Position numbers and translations under genes: made by a program. From contig NZ_FOUS01000019.1 in assembly GCF_900114915.1 (NCBI RefSeq), positions 87,185-151,184 on the forward strand: 64,000 nt of DNA, read 5' to 3'. Shown here one piece after another: positions 16,715 through 26,200 of this stretch. The notes beneath the pieces were generated by a model, which did not search any database, was not told the DNA's origin, and saw only the letters and a list, made by a program, of their open reading frames with translations. Position 1 is the stretch's first letter. Each line of letters starts with the position of its first letter. This DNA comes from Bradyrhizobium sp. Rc3b. GTDB taxonomy: Bacteria > Pseudomonadota > Alphaproteobacteria > Rhizobiales > Xanthobacteraceae.

Positions 16715-17272
16715 ATGCTGGAACTGCGATCCTTGGCGATCCCTGATGTCAAAGTAGTTCGAACAGATCGGTTTGCCGACGGCCGCGGCTACTTCTGTGA
16801 GACCTTCCAGCGATCGGCCTTTGCCGAAAAGGGTATCCTCCACGACTTCCTGCAGGACAATCAGTCCAGCTCAGACCGGATCGGCACGGTACGTGGCCTG
16901 CACTTCCAGCGACCGCCCTTCGCCCAGGCGAAACTCATACGGGTGTTGAACGGGGCCATTCTCGATATTGCCGTCGATCTCCGGCGGTCATCGCCCAACT
17001 TCGGCAAGCATATCGCCATCCAGCTGGATAGTGAAAGTGGTGAGCAGGTGTTCATTCCGAAGGGGTTCGCGCATGGCTTCTGTACGCTGCAACCCAAGAC
17101 CGTCGTCTTGTACAAGGTCGACCAGGTCTATGCCCCGAGCCACGACGGCGGCGTCTATTGGGCTGATCCGACGCTAGCGATCAAGTGGCCCGTGACGATC
17201 CCTCAGGCTCAGGTGTCACCAAAGGACCAAACCCTTCCTGCGTTCAACCAGCTTGGTTTCGTTTTTGAGTAG
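16715..17272 (+). CDS. rfbC: dTDP-4-dehydrorhamnose 3,5-epimerase
   Basis: A 185-residue cupin enzyme that epimerises dTDP-4-keto-6-deoxyglucose at C3 and C5, third step of dTDP-L-rhamnose synthesis. Family motifs are FCETFQRSAF, DNQSSSDRIGTVRGLHFQ (catalytic His region), FIPKGFAHGF and YKVDQVYAP. Length is standard. GGCAGGAG precedes the ATG by a few bases. Its stop codon overlaps the upstream GTG of the rfbB frame, and the four rfb genes form one tight operon. Confidence 0.96.
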   Translation: MLELRSLAIPDVKVVRTDRFADGRGYFCETFQRSAFAEKGILHDFLQDNQSSSDRIGTVRGLHFQRPPFAQAKLIRVLNGAILDIAVDLRRSSPNFGKHIAIQLDSESGEQVFIPKGFAHGFCTLQPKTVVLYKVDQVYAPSHDGGVYWADPTLAIKWPVTIPQAQVSPKDQTLPAFNQLGFVFE

Positions 17273-17286
17273 TGGAGACGAGTAGA

Positions 17287-18345
17287 ATGCGTATCCTGGT
17301 GACCGGCGGAGCGGGCTTTATCGGTTCTGCGGTGTGTCGCCGTCTGGTGCTGCAGACTGGTGCCGCAGTCATCAACATCGACAAGTTGACATACGCAGCC
17401 AACCCAGTTGCGCTGGCGAGCATCGAGACGCGGGAATCTTATGCGTTCCTGCAGTCCGACATCTGCGATCGCGAGGTTATGGATCTCGCATTCGCCGATT
17501 ACGAGCCGGATGCGGTCATACATCTGGCCGCAGAAAGCCACGTCGACCGTTCGATCACCCGGCCCGACGCCTTCGTCAACACCAATATAGTTGGCACCTA
17601 CACGCTGTTGGAGGCCGCCAGGACCTACTATGAGCACCTGCCGCTTCTGAGACGCAAGAAATTCCGCTTCATCCATGTATCGACGGACGAAGTCTACGGT
17701 TCACTAGGGCCCGACGACTTGTTTCGCGAAGACACGCCGTACAGGCCGAGTTCGCCGTATTCGGCCAGCAAGGCCGCCTCGGATCACCTCGCGCTCGCGT
17801 GGTTTCGAACCTACGGTCTGCCGGTCATCGTATCGAATTGCTCGAACAATTACGGGCCGTACCAGTTCCCGGAAAAGCTCATCCCGCTGACAATCCTCAA
17901 TGCGATCGACCGGAAGCCTCTACCAGTCTATGGCGACGGCAGAAATATTCGCGACTGGCTTCACGTCGATGATCATGCCGCCGGCTTGATAAGACTGCTC
18001 TACGATGGGAAACCGGGCGAGAAGTACAATCTTGGAGGAGACAGCCAGCGATCCAACTTGGAGGTCGTCACCCAGATTTGCGACGTGCTGGATCGATTGT
18101 CCCCGGGCGCGGGAGCGAGACGATCTCTGGTTACGTTCGTGCCGGATCGTCCGGGGCACGATGCGCGCTATGCGATCGACGCGTCGAAGGCACATCGCGA
18201 ACTTGGCTGGGGACCGACGAGAACCTTTGAAGAGGGCTTGGCCGAAACCGTCGGATGGTATCTCAAGAATCGCGCATGGTGGGAGCGTGCTCGCTGCGGT
18301 GTCTATGACGGCACGCGTCTGGGTCTCCTGGCTGCCCAAAACTGA
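17287..18345 (+). CDS. rfbB: dTDP-glucose 4,6-dehydratase
   Basis: A 352-residue short-chain dehydrogenase-type enzyme converting dTDP-glucose to dTDP-4-keto-6-deoxyglucose. TGGAGFIGS near the N-terminus is the NAD motif; HLAAESHVDRSI, HVSTDEVYGSLG and PYSASKAASDHL (catalytic Tyr158 and Lys162) define the family, with NIRDWLHVDDHAAG later. An in-frame GTG at 17272 exists, but GGAGACGAG before ATG 17287 fixes the start there. Second gene of the rhamnose operon. Confidence 0.96.
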   Translation: MRILVTGGAGFIGSAVCRRLVLQTGAAVINIDKLTYAANPVALASIETRESYAFLQSDICDREVMDLAFADYEPDAVIHLAAESHVDRSITRPDAFVNTNIVGTYTLLEAARTYYEHLPLLRRKKFRFIHVSTDEVYGSLGPDDLFREDTPYRPSSPYSASKAASDHLALAWFRTYGLPVIVSNCSNNYGPYQFPEKLIPLTILNAIDRKPLPVYGDGRNIRDWLHVDDHAAGLIRLLYDGKPGEKYNLGGDSQRSNLEVVTQICDVLDRLSPGAGARRSLVTFVPDRPGHDARYAIDASKAHRELGWGPTRTFEEGLAETVGWYLKNRAWWERARCGVYDGTRLGLLAAQN

Positions 18346-18352
18346 GGTGAAG

Positions 18353-19342
18353 ATGACAGATCGCCCCATCCTCATTGCCGGACGGAATGGTCAGCTGGCA
18401 AGGTGTCTTCTTGATCTCGGTGCAATGCGCGGTCTGCCTGTGGTGGCCCTCGGGCGTCGAGAGCTCGATCTGGAGGACCGCGAGGGGATCGACAAGCTCA
18501 TCGCGTCGGTCGCGCCGGCTGCGATCATCAATACGGCAGCCTACACCGCGGTAGATCAGGCCGAAACCGAAGCAGCGAAAGCCTTCGGCATCAACCGCGA
18601 TGGCGCGGCGGCGCTGGCAGATGTCGCGTGGCAGATGAACATTCCACTCATCCATCTCTCGACCGACTATGTGTTCGACGGTGCGAAACCGGATGCCTAC
18701 GACGAAAGTGACATTCCTGCGCCGTTGAATGTCTACGGTGCCTCGAAGCTCGCCGGCGAAGCTGCTGTTTTGGCCGCGCACCCGCTCGCGACCGTGATCA
18801 GGAGCTCGTGGATTTACTCTCCCTATGGCAGCAACTTCGTTCGAACGATGCTGCGGCTATGTGAGAGCCAGCCCATTGTGAGGGTTGTTCGGGACCAACA
18901 TGGAAATCCGACCTGTGCATTCGACCTCGCGGAGGCCGTGCTTCGGATCGCAGAACGGTCAGTAACGGACGATCGCAGGGCGACGGCCGGCATCTTTCAC
19001 CTTGCTGGCGGAGGCGAGACGAACTGGTACGACTTTGCGCAGGCGATCTTCGACGCGCGCTCCCGTCGCGGAGAGCGGATTCCGGCGCTCGAGGCGATCA
19101 CGACGGAAGAGTTTCCGACCGCTGCGCGTCGGCCTCGAAATTCGCGCCTCGACTCATCCAAGGCCGAACGCGTGTTCGGGATTCGATTGGCGCCCTGGCG
19201 CCATTCGCTCGAAGCCTGTCTCGATCAGTTAGCGGGAGAAGGAGAAACCAATGCTGAAGGGAATCGTGCTGGCTGGCGGCAGCGGAACGCGCCTCTATCC
19301 GATCACGCGCGTCGTCAGCAAGCAGTTGCTCCCGATCTATGA
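18353..19342 (+). CDS. rfbD: dTDP-4-dehydrorhamnose reductase with C-terminal run-on
   Basis: NAD(P)H-dependent enzyme making dTDP-L-rhamnose in the last step. Motifs: IAGRNGQLARCL, NTAAYTAVDQAE, HLSTDYVFDG, YGASKLAGE and a SRLDSSKA ending. ATG 18353 follows GAGGTGAAG. The family normally ends near the SLEACLDQL segment (about base 19230), but no stop is present and the frame continues 92 nt into rfbA, adding roughly 30 low-complexity residues. The overlap suggests loss of the original stop codon; the extra tail is probably tolerated. Confidence 0.94.
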   Translation: MTDRPILIAGRNGQLARCLLDLGAMRGLPVVALGRRELDLEDREGIDKLIASVAPAAIINTAAYTAVDQAETEAAKAFGINRDGAAALADVAWQMNIPLIHLSTDYVFDGAKPDAYDESDIPAPLNVYGASKLAGEAAVLAAHPLATVIRSSWIYSPYGSNFVRTMLRLCESQPIVRVVRDQHGNPTCAFDLAEAVLRIAERSVTDDRRATAGIFHLAGGGETNWYDFAQAIFDARSRRGERIPALEAITTEEFPTAARRPRNSRLDSSKAERVFGIRLAPWRHSLEACLDQLAGEGETNAEGNRAGWRQRNAPLSDHARRQQAVAPDL

Positions 19343-20138
19343 CAAGCCCATGATCTATTATCCCCTGTCGACGCTGATGTTGGCAGGGATCCGCGAAATT
19401 CTGATTATTACCACGCCGTCCGATCGGTGTCAGTTCGAGCGGTTGCTGGGCGACGGGAGCCAATGGGGCATTCGGCTCAGCTACGCCGAACAAGCCCGTC
19501 CCGCCGGTCTCGCGGACGCCTTCATCGTTGGTGCCGATTTCATCGGAAACGATCGTGTAGCGATGGTTCTTGGGGACAATATCTTCTTCGGGGATGGCCT
19601 GAGTGAACTGCTTGCCAAGGCGGCGGGACGTGAGGAGGGCGCCACGGTTTTCGCTTATCACGTGCGAGACCCAGAACGATATGGCGTGGTCGCGTTTGAC
19701 GAGGCGGACCGCCCTGTATTGATCGAGGAGAAACCCAAACGACCGCCTTCGAACTGGGCAATTACGGGGCTCTATTTTTTCGACAACCGGGTTGTTCGCT
19801 ACGCTCGTCGCGTCGAGCCATCGCCCCGCGGAGAGCTCGAGATTACCGATCTTCAGATGCGCTACCTCTCGGCCAACGCGCTGCACGTCGAGCGCATGGG
19901 ACGGGGGTTTGCCTGGCTGGATACCGGCACGTTCGAGTCTCTCGTCGATGCAGGGATGTTCGTGCAAACCCTAGAAAAGCGGCAGGGAATGAAGATTGCT
20001 TGCCTCGAGGAGGTCGCCTTCAGACTCGGCTTCATCAATCGTGATCAGGTGCTCGCGCTCGCGCAGCCGCTGGAGAAGAGCGGTTATGGCAAATATCTGA
20101 ACGAAATCACTCGGCTGCCGCATTACGCTTCGCAATGA
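19251..20138 (+). CDS. rfbA: Glucose-1-phosphate thymidylyltransferase
   Basis: A 295-residue nucleotidyltransferase that makes dTDP-glucose from dTTP and glucose-1-phosphate, the entry step to dTDP-rhamnose. GGSGTRLYPIT and KQLLPIYDKPMIYYPLSTLM carry the nucleotide-binding residues, and ALVLGDN-type text appears as MVLGDNIFFG. GGAGAAGGAG lies just before the ATG, inside the extended rfbD frame. Last gene of rfbCBDA. Confidence 0.97.
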   Translation: MLKGIVLAGGSGTRLYPITRVVSKQLLPIYDKPMIYYPLSTLMLAGIREILIITTPSDRCQFERLLGDGSQWGIRLSYAEQARPAGLADAFIVGADFIGNDRVAMVLGDNIFFGDGLSELLAKAAGREEGATVFAYHVRDPERYGVVAFDEADRPVLIEEKPKRPPSNWAITGLYFFDNRVVRYARRVEPSPRGELEITDLQMRYLSANALHVERMGRGFAWLDTGTFESLVDAGMFVQTLEKRQGMKIACLEEVAFRLGFINRDQVLALAQPLEKSGYGKYLNEITRLPHYASQ

Positions 20139-20146
20139 CAGCTCTA

Positions 20147-20243
20147 CCAAGCCGATAATTGTAAATCACCTGAATGATATATGCATTGAATTGACGGACG
20201 ATTTAAAATAGAATTAAATCGATAGGGTTAGTTTAATTAATCG
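20147..20243. promoter_or_regulatory. AT-rich island upstream of the large type I substrate gene
   Basis: Contains ATATATGCATTG, GATTTAAAATAGAATTAAAT near 20201 and AGTTTAATTAATCG just before the gene. It separates the rhamnose operon from the secretion operon and probably carries its promoter. Confidence 0.4.
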
Positions 20244-20251
20244 GTCTAGCC

Positions 20252-23200
20252 ATGCTGGTGCAAAAGGCGAGCGTCTTTGGTCGGGGAGCCCGGGCCGTTT
20301 TGCCAGGGGAACTTACCCCCGCCTTTTGGCCAGAATCGGCGTTTTGGAATGCGTTCGATGGCCCCGATCCATCCGTCCTCTGGAGCCAACTGTTTGCTGA
20401 TCCCTCAGCGAGCGTGGCTTCGCGTCTGCCGCTTCCGGTTAGGGTCGCCGATTTCGCCCGCGCGTCGTCTGGGGCCGGCTCGGGCGATCCGCCAGACTTG
20501 CGCGGCGCCTTGCCCAGTCTCTTCCCATCTTTCCAGTCGCGATTGTCTGCTCTGCTGTCTTCGACGTCTTTGACGAGCCGCCATCCGGGCTTGGCCGCGA
20601 CGATCCCAACTGTGGCAAACGAGCGGACGCCGCCGACATCATCATCGGTGTCGACCCCGAGCACCACACACTGGACCAATTCGAGCGACGGGGTCTGGAA
20701 TGTCGCTACGAACTGGAGCGCCGGCGTCCCAGGGATCATTGACTCCGCGGTCCTCGATGCGGCGGGAGCGTATGTCGTCACCAGCACTGCCCGTGTTGAT
20801 ATCGGGAGCCTGGTCGTTGATGCAGGCGCGACGCTTTCGATCGGTGGGTCGCCCTTTGTCGTCGAAGGCGATGTACTGAACAACGGGACCGTCGAAGTTG
20901 GGGCGTTCCTTGGCAATCGCATTGCTACGGGGGACTTTAAGGGCGACGTCAAAGGCACGGGATCTTTCGAAATTGCAGACAAGGCGATCCTGGAGATCGG
21001 AGCTTCGGTTTCGGGGCAGTTCTTGAATGGATCGTTCTCCGGCATAACCGTGTCGTTCGGCACGGAAGCTGGCACGCTGGTCCTCGATCAGTCGGCCAAA
21101 TTCCACGGGTTGATCGCAGGTTCGTCCCCTGGGGCGCCGCTTTCGCCGGGGAACCTCATCGACCTGAAAGATCTACCCTTCACATCCTCGATGTCGGCAG
21201 CCGTCCACTATGACAACAGTTCGAATATCAGCACGGTCGATTTCAGCAACGGTGCCGCAAGTGCCACTTTGCTGTTCTCGGGGATGGACCTGAACTGGAA
21301 TTTCAAGAGTGATGGGCAGGGGGGCACCCTTGTCTCTGATCCACCCACAAACTCCATCGTACTGGAAAATCAGAAGCCGGGTACGCCGAAAAGTGTCTGG
21401 CAGATCCAGCCGGGAGACAATTCGACTCAGACTCAAGGGTTTACAACAGCGATCAGCACCAATGTTGGGGGGACGGTCCAATTCAAGATCAGCAACCAAA
21501 CCGGCAACCCGAACTATCGTGTCGATGTGTACCGGCTAGGTTATTACGGTGGCAATGGTGCCAGACTGGTTACGAGCCTACAGCATCAGGCCGCTGCCGC
21601 GGTCGTCCAGCCCGCCCCCCTACGTGACCCGTCGACCGGCCTCGTAGATGCCGGCAACTGGAGCGTGACGGACTCCTGGAGCGTGCCGACCGATGCAGTC
21701 TCGGGCGTCTACATCGCCAACGTCGTCAACGGCACCCAGATATTCCAGATCCCGTTCATCATAAGGAATGACGCTTCGCACAGCGACATCGTGCTCCAGA
21801 CAAGCGATCAGGACTGGCAAGCCTACAACGGTTGGGGAGGGGCCAATCTGTATTTCGGCAACGGTCCTGGCGTCAACGGATCAGCCTACGCAGTCAGTTA
21901 CAATCGACCCCTCGTAACGCGTGATGGCACCGGCACCTTTGCCGAGGGAGGAGACTCCCCGTTCGCGGCGGAGATCGCGGCAATCTATTGGCTGGAGCAG
22001 AATGGGTACGATGTCTCCTACATCTCTGGAATCGATGCTGCGACAAACGGCTCGCTATTGCTCAATCACAAATTGTTCATGGATGCGGGGCATGACGAGT
22101 ATTGGACCGAAGCTCAGCGCGCCAACGTAGAGGCCGCGGCGCATGCTGGCGTGAACCTTGCGTTTCTCGTGGGTAACGAGATTTTTTGGAAAACAAGGTT
22201 GGCACCCAGCATCGACGGCAGCGGATTAGCCAACCGCACACTGATTAGCTACAAGGACACGCACGCAAATGCCCTTATTGATCCAATAGGGCAGGCGACC
22301 GGCAATTTCGCCGACCCGCGGTTCGGCCCTGCTCTTCCCGCAAATTCCCTGACTGGTACGTTGTTCGCTGTCAACGCGTTCCGGTATGACACGATCACGA
22401 TACCGTACTCGATGACCCAATTGCGCTTCTGGCGCAATACAGCTGTCGCGCAAACGTCACCCGGGCAGACCGCCTCGCTCGTGCCGGGCCTATTAGGCGT
22501 TGAATGGGACATCGCGCCGGATAACGGATTTCGCCCAGCAGGGTTGATCAATGTATCCTCTTCAACAGTGCAGGTGGACGGAAAGTATCTGCTTGATTAT
22601 GGCAACACCTTCGGTGCAGGCACGGCGACACATAATCTTGTCCTGCATCGAGATCCTATTAGTGGTGCACTGATATTTTCGGCCGGTTCAATCAACTGGT
22701 CTTGGGGGCTTGCTAGCGACCACGACGGACCGGCAACTCCGGTAGATCCCAATGTACAGCAGGCGATGGTGAACCTGTTCGCCGACATGGGGGTTCAACC
22801 AGCGACGCTGCAGGCGAGCTTGGCGGCCGCGTTCAAATCCACAGACGGTACGGCGCCGACTTCTGGCATCACCAATCTCTCAGCTGCGAGCGTTGCGGAG
22901 GGGCAATCGATCACAGTGACGGGGACGGCCGCGGATGCTGGCGGAAAGATTGCCGGCGTTGAAGTCTCCACGAATGGTGGCACAACGTGGCATCCGGCCA
23001 ACAGCAATGTCGGTGCGGCGAACGTGACGTGGTCATACACGTTCGTCACAACCGGTCAGGGGACATATAGTCTCAAAACCAGGGCGATCGACGACAGCCT
23101 GAACCTGGAAACGCCGGGGGCGGGCGTTACCTACACGGTCACGCCGTCATCCAACCTGACGCTCTTCAGTAGTACCGACACGCCTGCGGTGATCTCAAAC

Positions 23201-26200
23201 AGCGATTCCGACTCAGTTGAGCTTGGCGTCAAGTTCATCCCTACCGCGTCTGGCAAGATCACCGGTATCCGTTTCTACAAAGGGCCCCAGAATACGGGCA
23301 CCCACATTGGTGATCTCTGGACCTCAAACGGCACTCTGCTCGCGAGCGCCACCTTCACTAACGAAACCGCGAGCGGCTGGCAGCAGGTTAATTTCGCGAC
23401 GCCCGTCAACGTGCAGGCCGGCGTCACGTATGTTGCCTCCTATCACACGAACACTGGCCACTATTCCTCAACGGATTACTACTTCATCGATTATGGGGGC
23501 CTTACGAAAGGTGCGCTCACCGCGCCCGGTGGCAGCCTCAACGGCGTCTATGCCTATGGCACTGGCCCGGTCTTCCCCGGCAACACCTCCTATGTCAAGG
23601 CCGCGAATTACTGGGTCGACGTCGTTTTCACCGATTCAGGGACGACGTCGCCGCAAGCCAACGCCGACAGCGGCTTCACGGTTGGCCAAAATGGCGTGCT
23701 GAGCATTCCGGCATCGACCCTGCTAGCGAACGACACCAACCCGTCCGGTCTGGCCTTCTCGCTTACCAGCGTCGGCAATCCGGCCAATGGAAGCGTAAGC
23801 TACAATTCGCAGAACCAGACGGTGACCTTTACCCCCACCAATGGCTATGCTGGGGCAGCGAGTTTCACCTACACGATCACGGACACGAGCGGCCAAACCG
23901 GGTCCGGGCAGGTGTCGCTCAAGGTCAACTATCCGCTCTCTGCGCAGAGCCTGTTCGGCACCAGCGATGCGCCAAGCGTCCCCAATTCCGGTGATACCAG
24001 CCCCATCGAAGTCGGGGTCAAGTTTACCGCATCCGTGAACGGGACAATAACAGGGCTGCGCTTCTACAAAGGGTCGTTGAATACGGGCTCCCACATTGCG
24101 GATCTCTGGAGTTCGACCGGAACCCTGCTTGCGACTGCCACCTTCACGAACGAGACACCCAGCGGATGGCAGCAGGTCAATTTCTCCAATCCTGTCGCCA
24201 TCACGGCAGGCACCACTTACGTCGCGTCCTATCACACCAATGGTAATTATTCCGGTACTCAGAACTATTTCGCGACGTCGCTCACCAACGGCCAGTTAAC
24301 CGCTCCGGCTGGCGCCAACGGCGTCTATAGCTATGGATCCGGAACCGCGTTCCCGACGAGTACCTTCAAATCCTCCAACTACTGGGTCGATGTCGTCTTC
24401 AACGGCTCCTCCGCTGCCAGCGTGCCGCAAGCAAACGCCGACGGCGGCTTCACCGTTAGCCAAAATGGCGTGCTGAGTATTCCGGCATCGACGCTGCTAG
24501 CGAACGACACCAACCCGTCCGGGCTGGCCTTCTCGCTTACCAGCGTCGGCAACCCGGCCAATGGAAGCGTAAGCTACAACTCGCAGAACCAGATCGTGAC
24601 CTTTACCCCCGCCAATGGCTATGCCGGGGCGGCAAGTTTCACCTACACGATCACGGACACGAGCGGCCAAAGCGGATCCGGTCAGGTGTCGCTCAAGGTC
24701 AACTATCCGGCCTCCGCGCAGAGCCTGTTCGGCACCAATGATGCGCCGAACGTCGCCAATTCCGGCGATACCAGCCCCGTCGAAGTCGGAGTCAAGTTTA
24801 CCGCATCCGTGAACGGGACAATAACCGGCCTGCGATTCTACAAAGGATCGTTGAATACGGGCTCCCACATTGCGGATCTCTGGAGTTCGACCGGAACCCT
24901 GCTTGCGACTGCCACCTTCACGAACGAGACACCCAGCGGGTGGCAGCAAGTCAATTTCGCCAATCCTGTCGCCATCACGGCAGGCACGACCTACGTCGCG
25001 TCCTATCACACCAATGGTAATTATTCCGGTACTCAGAATTATTTCGCGACGTCGCTCACCAACGGCCAGTTAACCGCTCCTGCTGGCGCCAACGGCGTCT
25101 ATAGCTATGGATCGGGAAGCGCGTTCCCGACGAGTACCTTCAGATCCTCCAACTACTGGGTCGATGTCGTCTTCAACGGCTCCTCCGCCGACAACAATAA
25201 CCCGCCAACCGCGGTTGCTGACACCACGAATGCCACCGAGAAGGGCGGCACGGGCAACAGCACTGGCGGTTCGTCCGCCGTCGGCAACGTGCTGACCAAC
25301 GATACCGATCCCGATTCCGGTGACACAAAGACCGTCACGGCTGTCAGCTTTGGCTCGACCAACGGGACTGTCAATTCAGCTATCGCGGGCGCGCACGGCG
25401 CCCTCTTGCTCGGCGCCTCGGGTGCTTTCACCTACACGGTGAACGAAAACGATACGGCCGTGCAAGCCTTGCGGCAATCGACCAATACGCTGACCGATGT
25501 CTTCAGTTATACGATGCGGGACGCCGCGGGCGTTGCATCGTCGAGCACGCTTACTGTCACCATTCATGGCGCCAACGACGCGCCGGTACTGGCGATCCAG
25601 ACCGGCAACCAGGCCGTGACCGTTGGCTCGGCGTTCTCGCTGACGTTGCCCGCCGGCACCTTCACCGATGTCGATGCCGGCGACTCGCTCACCTACACGG
25701 CAACCGCCGCTGACGGCTCGCCGCTTCCGGCCTGGCTCACGTTCAACGCGTCGAGCCGAAGTCTTAGCGGCACGCCAACGTCTGTTGACGTCGGCACGCT
25801 CAGCGTCAAGGTCTCGGCGACCGATCTCGGTAATCTCACCAGCAGTGAGACATTCGATATCGCAGTGTCGGCAGTTCCTTCGACGGTGAGCCTGTTCTCG
25901 AGCTCCGATGCCCCGGCGGTGGGGTCGGGTTCGGACACCTCCCAAGTCAACCTCGGAGTGAACTTCTCGTCGTCCGTGGCAGGCACGATTTCCGGCATCA
26001 AATACTACAAGAGCGCAAATGACCTCGGCACCCATACGGGTTCGTTGTGGAGCAGCACCGGCACGCTGCTGGCAACCGCAATTTTCACCAACGAGAGCAG
26101 CAGCGGCTGGCAGTCCGTCACGTTCAGCAATCCCGTGACCATTGCGGCGGGCACCACCTACGTCGCGAGCTTCCACAGCAACGGCCATTATGCTTCCAGT

